Assembly: GCA_913043805.1 (NCBI GenBank)
Contig: CAJWMX010000139.1
Location: 1 to 7,350 of the forward strand
Direction: 5' to 3'
DNA length: 7,350 nucleotides
DNA from: an uncultured Acidobacteriota bacterium
GTDB taxonomy: Bacteria; Acidobacteriota; Vicinamibacteria; Vicinamibacterales; UBA8438
Part shown: positions 1 to 5,824 of the stretch, piece by piece
Layout of the letters: the number at the start of each line of letters is the position of its first letter
Numbering within the stretch: position 1 is the first letter of the stretch
Program-made: the position numbers and the translations under genes
The notes under the pieces: model-generated
What the model saw: the letters and a program-made list of their open reading frames with translations, nothing else
Database searches by the model: none
Told to the model about the DNA's origin: nothing

Positions 1-1
1 G

Positions 2-238
2 AAGGAGGCCTGTGAGACCGCAGATGCGAAGGCCCGCCGGATGCCGCTGGACTGGGCGAAGGTACATCACGCCACTCTCAAGGCCATTTTGAGGCGTGGC
101 GGCGACCATCCCGAGCGCGACGTCAACCTGATGCTCGCCCACGGATGCGTGGCTCTGGTGAAGCTATCCCCAGGCGTCGAGCCCGATGTTGCCGACCTTG
201 CCCAGCGCCTTTCGGCCGCACTCGGGGCCACGCCGTGA
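2..238 (+). CDS. C-terminal fragment of an unrecognised protein, open at the left edge
   Basis: The reading frame is open from the window edge to a TGA at 236-238. The 13 codons before the first ATG (41) contain no stop and no GTG, TTG or CTG start, so the gene either begins outside the window or starts at that ATG. The visible 78 residues are mostly helical in character, with a basic stretch (KVHHATLKAILRRGG) and a Leu/Ala-rich end (VADLAQRLSAALGA). There is no signal peptide or membrane segment in this part. A good Shine-Dalgarno-like AAGGAGG at 2-8 is far too distant from the ATG at 41 to serve it, and its nearest downstream starts are in a frame that closes by about base 92. I do not recognise the family. 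The next gene begins 49 bases downstream on the same strand, so the two could be co-transcribed. Confidence 0.5.
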   Translation, partial: KEACETADAKARRMPLDWAKVHHATLKAILRRGGDHPERDVNLMLAHGCVALVKLSPGVEPDVADLAQRLSAALGATP

Positions 239-287
239 TCGTCCGGGACGGCAGAGATGAAGCGAGAGCTTCCGGCCTGTCGTCCTC

Positions 288-758
288 ATGGATGAGTCCA
301 TGGACCGACGCAGTGATCCCGAACACATGCCTCTAAAGCCCACGGCGCTGCTTGTCTTCTTGTTCCTCGGTAGCGGGGCCGCCGCCCTCATCTATGAGCT
401 GGCCTGGTTCCACGTGCTCCGGCTGGTGGTGGGGTCTTCCTCCATCTCGGTCGCCGCGCTCCTCGTGAGTTTCATGGGGGGTATGGGGATCGGGAGCGTC
501 TTGCTGCCAAGACTCGTCCCGCCTACGTGGCACCCGCTGCGGGTCTATGCGGGGCGAGGGAACGATCTCCAGCCCTGGCTCAGCGATGCACCAATCAATC
601 ACGACCGAAGCCTCCGGCTGCAGTATCTGGCTGGTCTGGCCCTGGACCAGCAGAACGCCTACGCCATCTACGGCGCCATCATCGGCTACCGCCGCTATCC
701 GACGGATCTCTTCGACGTCGCGCCTCAGGACGAGGCGATGCTGCTGCGCCGTTACTGA
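288..758 (+). pseudogene. Internally deleted membrane-fused spermidine-synthase-like protein
   Basis: This 156-residue ORF looks like two ends of a much longer protein joined in frame. Residues 17-40 and 44-76 form two hydrophobic segments with the pattern typical of the N-terminus of fused-domain (membrane plus SpeE-like) spermidine synthases: SGAAALIYELAWFHVLRLV, then GSSSISVAALLVSFMGGMGIGS and a HPLRVYA end. From about residue 90 the sequence changes to a soluble style (LQPWLSDAPINHDRSLRLQYLAG) that resembles the C-terminal tail of the same family. The other membrane helices and the SAM/polyamine-binding Rossmann domain are absent, so no aminopropyltransferase activity is expected. The family is normally several hundred residues longer. 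The start is uncertain: ATGs at 288, 300 and 327 are in frame, none with a clear ribosome site. The 3' end overlaps the end of convergent recQ. Alternatives are a misassembly, or a real small membrane protein. Confidence 0.6.
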
Positions 759-2617
759 GGCTGGTCTTCCGCTTCCGCGTTGGCGTGTCCCTCGTACTCC
801 TGAATCACCGTGAGGATGATTGGGCCGAGGTCGTCGGCCTTCCGGGCGCCGATGCCGTAGACCTGGAGGAGTTCCTCGGGCGACGTAGGTCGACGCCGCG
901 CGAGGTCCCGCAGCGTGTTGTCGTGGAAGACGACGTAGGGCGGCACGCCGCGGGCGCGCGCGATCTCCATGCGGCACTCCCGGAGTGACTCGAACAGGCC
1001 GCGGTCCACGCCCTCCCATGCCGCCGGGTCGGTCCGGTCCCGGCGCCGCCGCTGGCCCGGCGCCGGCCGCGGCTGGCGGTACAACTCCACCGAGCCCTGC
1101 CCCTTGAGCACCGTCACTCCGTCATCGGTGAGCTGGAGCACCGGATAGGGGCCGTCGGTGCGGAGCAGCAGATCCTGCTGCGTAAGCTGATCGAGATAGC
1201 CGCGGAGCTCCGCGATCGGGGTGTCGGCGAGCAGCCCGAAGGTGCTCAGTTCCTGATGCCGACGACTCGTGACCTGGTCGGTGGTCCGACCCCGGAGCAC
1301 GTCGATCACGTGTCCCATGCCAAAGCTCTGTCCCGAGCGGACCACGGTCGACAGGATCTTCTGCGCCAGCGTGAGCGATTCGTCGATCGGCTCCAGCTCC
1401 TTCAGGCACCAGTCGCAGGCGTTGCAGCCGTCCTGCTGGTAGCGCTGTTCGAAGTACTCGACCAGCACGGCATGCCGGCATTTCGTGCCGCCGGCGTACC
1501 GCTCCATGTCCCGGAGCAGCCGTCGAGCCTGGTCCGAGAGCTCGCCGCTTTGTTCGAGCATCTGTCGCCAGCGGGCGTAGTCGGCGCCCGAGTAGAGCAG
1601 AACGCACTCGGCCTCCAGGCCGTCTCGTCCGGCGCGCCCGGACTCCTGCTGGTAGTGCTCGAGTGACCGGGGTGAGCCGGCGTGGATCACGTAGCGGATG
1701 TTCGACCGGTCGATGCCCATCCCGAAGGCGACCGTGGCCACCATCACGTCGGTGCGTTCTTCGAGGAACGCCTCCTGGTGTCGACGGCGTATCTCGTCAG
1801 GAAGCCCGGCGTGGTAAGGCAGGGCGCGATGGCCTGACTGCTCGAGCCAGGCGGCCAGCTGTTCGACCTCCTTCCGGGAGACGCAGTAGATGATGCCAGC
1901 CTCGCCCGTGTGGCGATCGATGACGCGTTGGATCTGATCTTTGACGCCGGTGCGGACCAGCACGCGGTAGACCAGGTTGGGACGGTCGAAAGAGCCCACC
2001 AGAACGTCGGGGTCGCGGAGCGCGAGCTGAGAGGCGATGTCTTTGCGCACCTGCCGGGTGGCCGTGGCGGTGAAGGCGTGCACCCCGATCTCGGGAAACT
2101 CCTCACGGAGGCGGGCCAGCTGCCGGTACTCCGGCCTGAACTCGTGCCCCCACTGGCTGATGCAGTGCGCCTCGTCGACCGCCACGAACTGCACGTCCCA
2201 TCGGAGGAGCTTGGCGCGAAACCCGTCGCCGCCCTCGCCCACCAGCCGTTCTGGGGTGACATACAAGAGTCGGCAGCTGCCGGCATCGAGCGCATCGTGC
2301 GTCTGCCGTCGTTCGTCGGCGGTGAGCGAGCTGTTGAGCGCGGCGGCCGGGATGCCGCTGGCTACCAGGCCGTCGACCTGGTCCTTCATCAACGAGACCA
2401 GCGGGGAAACCACGAGACCTGGACCGGCGTCCGGCCTGACCAGTGCGGGCATCTGGAAGCACAGCGACTTTCCGCCGCCCGTGGGCAGGACCACCACGCT
2501 GTCCCGGTCTTCCAGGTTGGCGGCGATCGCCTCGCGCTGCAGCGGGCGGAACTCGCGGTAGCCCCAGTAGCGGGTCAGCGTGGCTTCGAGCTGGTCGTCG
2601 GTGGCGGGCGAGACCAT
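752..2617 (-). CDS. recQ: ATP-dependent DNA helicase RecQ
   Basis: RecQ is a 3'-5' superfamily 2 DNA helicase that unwinds duplexes and recombination intermediates in genome maintenance. This 621-residue protein has all expected parts in order: the RecQ-specific motif 0 (YWGYREFRPLQREAI, about 17-31), Walker A PTGGGKS (45-51), DEAH (148-151) followed by the aromatic-rich loop CISQWGHEFRPEY, motif III AFTATAT (181-187), motif V with GMGIDRSNIRYVIH, motif VI QQESGRAGRDG (323-333), four zinc-site cysteines (380, 398, 401, 404), a winged-helix region, and a C-terminal HRDC domain (about 536-608, ending near YGIGARKADDLG). Its length is close to E. coli RecQ (about 610). The frame stays open to 2743, but I place the start at the ATG at 2615-2617, because the extra 42 codons are Arg/Pro-rich and are encoded by a hairpin. 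No strong ribosome site is visible. It lies 140 bases downstream of the DinB-like gene on the same strand. Confidence 0.96.
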   Translation of the reverse strand: MVSPATDDQLEATLTRYWGYREFRPLQREAIAANLEDRDSVVVLPTGGGKSLCFQMPALVRPDAGPGLVVSPLVSLMKDQVDGLVASGIPAAALNSSLTADERRQTHDALDAGSCRLLYVTPERLVGEGGDGFRAKLLRWDVQFVAVDEAHCISQWGHEFRPEYRQLARLREEFPEIGVHAFTATATRQVRKDIASQLALRDPDVLVGSFDRPNLVYRVLVRTGVKDQIQRVIDRHTGEAGIIYCVSRKEVEQLAAWLEQSGHRALPYHAGLPDEIRRRHQEAFLEERTDVMVATVAFGMGIDRSNIRYVIHAGSPRSLEHYQQESGRAGRDGLEAECVLLYSGADYARWRQMLEQSGELSDQARRLLRDMERYAGGTKCRHAVLVEYFEQRYQQDGCNACDWCLKELEPIDESLTLAQKILSTVVRSGQSFGMGHVIDVLRGRTTDQVTSRRHQELSTFGLLADTPIAELRGYLDQLTQQDLLLRTDGPYPVLQLTDDGVTVLKGQGSVELYRQPRPAPGQRRRRDRTDPAAWEGVDRGLFESLRECRMEIARARGVPPYVVFHDNTLRDLARRRPTSPEELLQVYGIGARKADDLGPIILTVIQEYEGHANAEAEDQPQ

Positions 2618-2691
2618 GGTTTCTAGGCGAGTCAGACCTGCAAATCGGAGGCCGGAGACGATCGGTGACCGAACGCGGGCGAGTCTCGCGG

Positions 2692-2741
2692 GTGGGCAGG
2701 ATCTGCGCCCGGGCCGCGGCGCCGGGCGCAGCTCCTGCCAC
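2692..2741. repeat. Large intergenic stem-loop between the DinB-like gene and recQ
   Basis: The arms 2695-2712 and 2722-2739 pair over 18 positions with a single mismatch (2702/2732) around a 9-base loop. With base 2694 bulged, two more pairs follow (2693/2740 and 2692/2741). The inner arms TGCGCCCGG and CCGGGCGCA are perfect. The structure begins about 16 bases after the DinB-like stop codon on the minus strand and lies about 75 bases before the recQ start. No T-run follows on either strand, so it is not a textbook intrinsic terminator. It could be a U-tract-less terminator, an mRNA-stabilising or attenuating structure in the DinB-recQ transcript, or a protein-binding palindrome. Confidence 0.7.
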
Positions 2742-2757
2742 ACTCTACGGATCGAGA

Positions 2758-3243
2758 CTAGCTGGCTGGTCCGAGACCGGCTGCCCGACGCCAGGCCGCC
2801 ACCTGGCCGAGGTGGTCCATCTCATGGCTCGTCATGATGAAGAGCACCATCGAGCCGACGGTAGGGAAGTAGGCGCGGGTCTTCTCGTTCGGGTGCTCGG
2901 CGTCGAGGACGGACTGATCGACGTTCGGCAGCGCCGCCTTGTAGCGCTCGTGCACCCCCCCGAGCTCGGACAGCAGCTCGGCCTTGCTCGGCATCCCGGT
3001 CGGGTCGTCACTGGGAGTCCCACCGGTCTTGAAGAGCTCGCCCCAGTTCTCGGGCATGCCAGGCTCGATCCCGATCATCTGGCCTACGCCGTTGGCGGAA
3101 ACCACCAGATGTCCCAGGCTCCAGGTCGGGTGATTGACCAGGCCGTTCGGCTGGGCGCACATCTGGTCGTCCGGGATATCGCCGAGCAGCCGCTTGGCGA
3201 CGTTGAGCTGGAGGTCGTAGGCGTGCAGGATGTGGGTCAACAT
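2758..3243 (-). CDS. DinB/YfiT-like four-helix-bundle putative metalloenzyme
   Basis: This 161-residue protein has the size and pattern of the DinB/YfiT superfamily, which are four-helix bundles carrying a divalent metal on three histidines. The likely ligands are His45 (in WSLGHLVVS) and His140 and His144 (SHEMDHLGQVAAWRR near the C-terminus); the second pair is the family's typical HxxxH helix. Some members are thiol-dependent transferases (for example bacillithiol or mycothiol S-transferases); the substrate here cannot be told. There is no signal peptide, so it should be cytoplasmic. The ATG at 3241-3243 is preceded by AGGAGA (minus strand, 3255-3260), about 11 bases upstream. A perfect TATAAT lies about 95 bases upstream of the start. 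recQ follows on the same strand after a stem-loop. The name 'DinB' comes from a Bacillus damage-inducible gene and does not mean the E. coli DNA polymerase IV. No SOS box was recognised. Confidence 0.85.
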   Translation of the reverse strand: MLTHILHAYDLQLNVAKRLLGDIPDDQMCAQPNGLVNHPTWSLGHLVVSANGVGQMIGIEPGMPENWGELFKTGGTPSDDPTGMPSKAELLSELGGVHERYKAALPNVDQSVLDAEHPNEKTRAYFPTVGSMVLFIMTSHEMDHLGQVAAWRRAAGLGPAS

Positions 3244-3320
3244 CAGAAATCGGTTCTCCTGGAGAAGCGCCGCGGCGGGCGCTGGCGTCAGTAGTGAAGG
3301 CGGCCCGGTGTCGGGGCCGA

Positions 3321-3363
3321 CGTGAGTCGAACCTACCGATTATAGTGGGTCGGTTCGACGACG
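3321..3363. promoter_or_regulatory. Divergent promoter region with operator-like inverted repeat
   Basis: Perfect 8-bp arms GTCGAACC (3326-3333) and GGTTCGAC (3352-3359) enclose an 18-base centre. Pairing continues inward, after one mismatch, with ACC (3335-3337) and GGT (3348-3350). The centre holds the only AT-rich island nearby, GATTATAGT. On the minus strand, 3344-3339 reads TATAAT, a perfect -10 pointing to the DinB-like gene (leader of roughly 90 bases). On the plus strand, 3341-3346 reads TATAGT, one base off consensus, pointing to the lipocalin-like gene (leader of roughly 55 bases). No good -35 is visible on either side, as expected for an activated promoter or a non-E. coli sigma factor. 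The symmetry around overlapping face-to-face -10 elements suggests one dimeric regulator could control both directions; this is inference. Confidence 0.5.
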
Positions 3364-3407
3364 GGTTGCGTGCGAGGGCGGGACGACGGAGACTGAGGGC
3401 AATCGAG

Positions 3408-3959
3408 ATGCAGACGACAGCACGGTGGCGGATCGGCCGGCGGGCCGGGATGCTGGCGGCCTGGCTCTGGCTCATGGGCGCCGGCCTGGCCCAGGCCCAG
3501 GGACCGGATCTCTCCGGCATGTGGACACTCGACGACGATGCGTCCTCCTACTCGCCACCCGCGTTCAGCGGGGGACGTGGTGGCGACGACATAGGCCGTC
3601 TCTTCATTACTCACGCCGCCAACGGCACGGTCCTCATCGGGGCCGAAACCAACGGTCTGAAAGCCTGGTCCTACATCCCCGGCCGCGAGCTGATGATTCC
3701 CGTGGGACGTGACACGTCGATGCTCGTGGCGTCGCGCTGGGACGGAGGGCGCCTGATCGCCGAGGGGACCATGGGTGAAATGCAGATGCACGAAGTGATC
3801 TCGCTCGATGGCGACCGCCTGACGATCGATGTCACCACCACGACCCCTGACGAGGAGGTTCGTAACCGCCTCGTGTATCGTCGCGACGTACCGGTTGGCG
3901 ATTGCAAGCAATGGGCGATGCCGTGCAAGGACTTTCCGCAGGAGATTGAGGGCCGATGA
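3408..3959 (+). CDS. Secreted lipocalin-like hypothetical protein
   Basis: The protein has 183 residues from the ATG at 3408, chosen because GAGGG (3395-3399) sits 8 bases before it and a signal peptide begins there; the upstream ATG at 3294 would add an Arg-rich tail and lies across the promoter dyad. Residues 1-30 are a Sec signal peptide (RIGRR, then a hydrophobic core ending GLAQA|Q). The mature part opens with DLSGMWTLD and has alternating beta-type strands (RLFITHA, TVLIGAET, SMLVASRWDGGRLIAEGT, RLTIDVTTTTPDEE), the pattern of small lipocalin-like barrel proteins common in Acidobacteria-type genomes. Two cysteines, 166 and 173, lie in an unusual tail (GDCKQWAMPCKDFP) and could form a disulfide or bind metal. 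The function is unknown. Its TGA overlaps the ATG of the next gene (ATGA, 3956-3959), indicating translational coupling with the beta-propeller protein. Confidence 0.8.
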   Translation: MQTTARWRIGRRAGMLAAWLWLMGAGLAQAQGPDLSGMWTLDDDASSYSPPAFSGGRGGDDIGRLFITHAANGTVLIGAETNGLKAWSYIPGRELMIPVGRDTSMLVASRWDGGRLIAEGTMGEMQMHEVISLDGDRLTIDVTTTTPDEEVRNRLVYRRDVPVGDCKQWAMPCKDFPQEIEGR

Positions 3960-5257
3960 GAGGCTGGAGCCGACTCGCGATCGTGGCGCTGGTGCTTGCG
4001 TTCCCCGTCTCTGGGAACGCCCAGGAGGGGGAGTGGACCCAATGGGGCGGTCCGAATGGAGACTTCTCCGCGGCGTCGACCAGTCTGGCCGAGCAGTGGC
4101 CCGAGGGCGGACCACCCGAGCTCTGGAGCCGTCCGCTCGGGGCGGGGCACACGGCCATCCTCGTCGCCGAGGGTCGGCTCTACACCATGTACCGGGAATC
4201 CCATGGCGAGGGCGGAGGGAGCCCCTGGTCGCCTCGGGAGGCGGTGGTGGCCCTCGATGCGAGCACCGGCGAGACGCTGTGGGAGTTCGCGTACGACTCG
4301 CTGAACCAGGACTTCGATCAGGGAGCCGGACCTCACGCCACGCCCCTGCTGGTCGACGGGCGGTTGTTCACGGTGGGAAGCAACAAGGAGTTCCATGTGC
4401 TCGACCCGACGACCGGCGAGCTGATCTGGGAGCGGAATCTGATCGACGACCTCGGTGCGCCACCGCTGCTGATCCGTTCGATGATCAAGCCGGGCTCTGG
4501 CATGAGCCCGACAGCCTACCGCGACATGATTCTGTTGCAGGTAGGTGGTCCCGGGCAGGCGGTGATGGCGCTCCGGCAACGCGACGGCGAAGTGGTGTGG
4601 CGGAGCGGCAACTTCCTGGTCTCCCACGCGCCGGTCGGGCTCATCGAGGTGGCGGGGAGGACCCAGGCGGTCGTGTTTGGTGGTCAGGGTGTCTTTGGCA
4701 TGGACCCCGACGACGGCACGGTGCTGTGGGCGCATCCACACGACGCTGGCAACGACTTCAATTTCCAGATTCCGATCTATGACCCGGAGACCGGGGTGCT
4801 GTTCTTCTCGTCGGGCTATGTTGGAGGGAGTCAGGCGATTCGGCTGATCCCTGACGGCGAGGTGACCCGGACGGAGTTGGCCTGGTCTGATCGCCGGCTC
4901 CGGTTTACGTTCCTCAACGTGCTGAAGATCGGAGATTTCATCTACGGCACCAGCGGTCAGAGCGCGACGGCGATTCTGACCGCCACCCATATGGCGTCAG
5001 GTGAGACCGCCTGGCAGGAGCGCGGCTACTCGCGGGCCACGATGCTGCACGCGGACGGGAAGGCCATCCTGATGGAAGAGGACGGCGACCTGTCACTCGT
5101 ACGTCTCAGCCCGTCAGGTCTCGAACGGTTGGCGACCACCCCGCTCTTCGACACGCGCACCTGGACGGTGCCGACGCTCTCGGGCACCATTCTCTACGCC
5201 CGCGACCGGGAGCGGATCGTGGCGCTGGATCTGAGCGTCCAATACACTTGTTGGTAG
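3956..5257 (+). CDS. Exported PQQ-type beta-propeller repeat protein
   Basis: This 433-residue protein has a signal peptide (residues 1-22, ending VSGNA|Q) and then repeated propeller-blade motifs of the form LDxxTGExxW: VVALDASTGETLWE (97-110), FHVLDPTTGELIWE (146-159), VMALRQRDGEVVW (203-215), VFGMDPDDGTVLW (246-258) and LTATHMASGETAW (341-353). A WTQWGGPNGD stretch near the mature N-terminus is common in PQQ-like propellers of this kind. I see no c-type haem CxxCH and no vicinal Cys-Cys of quinoprotein alcohol dehydrogenases, so a binding or scaffold role is more likely than a PQQ dehydrogenase. The only cysteine is residue 432, next to last. The start has AGGAG at 3940-3944, 11 bases upstream, inside the previous gene, which it overlaps by 4 bases (ATGA). 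The next gene begins 5 bases after its stop. It should act in the periplasm or at the cell surface. Confidence 0.88.
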   Translation: MRGWSRLAIVALVLAFPVSGNAQEGEWTQWGGPNGDFSAASTSLAEQWPEGGPPELWSRPLGAGHTAILVAEGRLYTMYRESHGEGGGSPWSPREAVVALDASTGETLWEFAYDSLNQDFDQGAGPHATPLLVDGRLFTVGSNKEFHVLDPTTGELIWERNLIDDLGAPPLLIRSMIKPGSGMSPTAYRDMILLQVGGPGQAVMALRQRDGEVVWRSGNFLVSHAPVGLIEVAGRTQAVVFGGQGVFGMDPDDGTVLWAHPHDAGNDFNFQIPIYDPETGVLFFSSGYVGGSQAIRLIPDGEVTRTELAWSDRRLRFTFLNVLKIGDFIYGTSGQSATAILTATHMASGETAWQERGYSRATMLHADGKAILMEEDGDLSLVRLSPSGLERLATTPLFDTRTWTVPTLSGTILYARDRERIVALDLSVQYTCW

Positions 5258-5262
5258 CACGC

Positions 5263-5694
5263 ATGTCTTTCCTGCGTTCTCGGCTCTCGTTGGTCGCCGC
5301 GACCGTGCTCGGAGGGCACGTGACGGCGGTTGCCGCCGCCGCGCTCGTCCTGTGCTGTTTCTCGCACCCGGAGAGCCCGGAGCCGGGCGACCACTGCCCC
5401 CTGCACCTCGGCCACTCGGCGCCGTCGCCAGACCACGCCGGGCAACCGCCTGGCCACGAGGGACACGGCCGGGTACGTGATGTGTTGCCCGCCAGTCATC
5501 ACGCCTCCGGCGATGACTGTCAGATGCGGTGCAACGAGGAGCTCACTCCCGCGAGCGCCGTCGGTCCCCAGGCACTCATGACCTCCGCCGTCGCGGTGCT
5601 GTTCACCCTGGTTCGGGCCGAGCGGGTCGACGACCTCCGTGTCGGTGCCCCGACTGCACCATCCCGCATCGCCACTCCACCCCCTCGCGCGTAG
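5263..5694 (+). CDS. Exported His/Cys-rich putative metal-binding protein
   Basis: The protein has 143 residues from the ATG at 5263; a TTG at 5248 in the same frame would add five residues and overlap the previous gene. Neither has a clear ribosome site, so translation may depend on reinitiation after the propeller gene ends at 5257. Residues 8-33 are a hydrophobic signal peptide or membrane anchor ending in ALVLCCF. The middle (35-90) is packed with likely metal ligands: histidines 35, 44, 48, 51, 58, 65, 68, 79 and 80 and cysteines 45, 86 and 90, with CPLH, GHEGHG, SHH and CQMRC clusters. A second hydrophobic stretch (104-117, ALMTSAVAVLFTLV) and a Pro/Ala-rich tail follow. Similar small His/Cys-rich exported proteins occur in copper-handling loci; copper or zinc binding is inferred from composition only. 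I could not assign it to a named family. Confidence 0.72.
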   Translation: MSFLRSRLSLVAATVLGGHVTAVAAAALVLCCFSHPESPEPGDHCPLHLGHSAPSPDHAGQPPGHEGHGRVRDVLPASHHASGDDCQMRCNEELTPASAVGPQALMTSAVAVLFTLVRAERVDDLRVGAPTAPSRIATPPPRA

Positions 5695-5762
5695 CTCGTT
5701 CCGGTGCGCTCATTGGTTCCGGTACTTGGCTGAGCTGGCCCTCTGGGGCTGAGCTTCTGTCA

Positions 5763-5785
5763 GGTCGTGGCTGGACGACACGACC
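5763..5785. repeat. Short inverted repeat in the leader of the BNR-protein gene
   Basis: Perfect 7-bp arms GGTCGTG (5763-5769) and CACGACC (5779-5785) flank a 9-base spacer. It lies in the only sizeable gap of the plus-strand cluster (5695-5824), about 40 bases before the BNR-protein start. It is not followed by a T-run, so it may be an operator, a leader hairpin, or chance in GC-rich DNA. A weak -10-like GATAGT (5800-5805) lies just downstream; I do not call it a promoter. Confidence 0.35.
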
Positions 5786-5812
5786 GTATTCACCCGCGCG
5801 ATAGTTTCTCCT

Positions 5813-5816
5813 GGAG
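5813..5816 (+). promoter_or_regulatory. Ribosome binding site that fixes the BNR-protein start
   Basis: GGAG ends 8 bases before the ATG at 5825 but only 2 bases before the in-frame GTG at 5819. Spacing therefore favours the ATG, giving a protein that begins MLNARRSVG and runs straight into its signal peptide. Confidence 0.65.
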
Positions 5817-5824
5817 TAGTGAAG

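Noticed and set aside
2..8. Perfect AAGGAGG ribosome site at the left edge
   Set aside because: The starts at a suitable distance (GTG 12, ATG 24) are in a frame that stops by about base 92, and the ATG at 41 is too far away.
2..238. Possible bacterial dynamin-like C-terminal region (VHHATLKAILRRGG)
   Set aside because: The resemblance is only a vague memory of one short stretch, and the protein ends too soon after it for that family.
1910..2626. Plus-strand open frame of 238 codons opposite recQ
   Set aside because: It lies wholly antisense to the helicase domain of recQ, whose motifs are unmistakable; its product has no recognisable pattern and arises from GC-rich codon bias.
2618..2743. 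N-terminal extension of recQ by 42 codons
   Set aside because: The extension is Arg/Pro-rich, unlike RecQ N-termini, and is encoded by the intergenic stem-loop; the Met at 2615-2617 matches the usual RecQ beginning.
3254..3264. Shared TTCTCCTGGAG at 3254-3264 and near 5806-5816 as a repeat element
   Set aside because: Each copy is explained by a ribosome binding site (minus strand for the DinB-like gene, plus strand for the BNR-protein gene); the match is likely coincidence.
2443..3294. Plus-strand open frame of 283 codons across the recQ start and the DinB-like gene
   Set aside because: It runs antisense to two recognised genes and through the hairpin, and has no family resemblance.
3671..4990. 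Minus-strand open frame of 439 codons opposite the propeller gene
   Set aside because: It is antisense to clear propeller repeats, rich in Arg, His and Pro as expected for a shadow frame, and has no start context.
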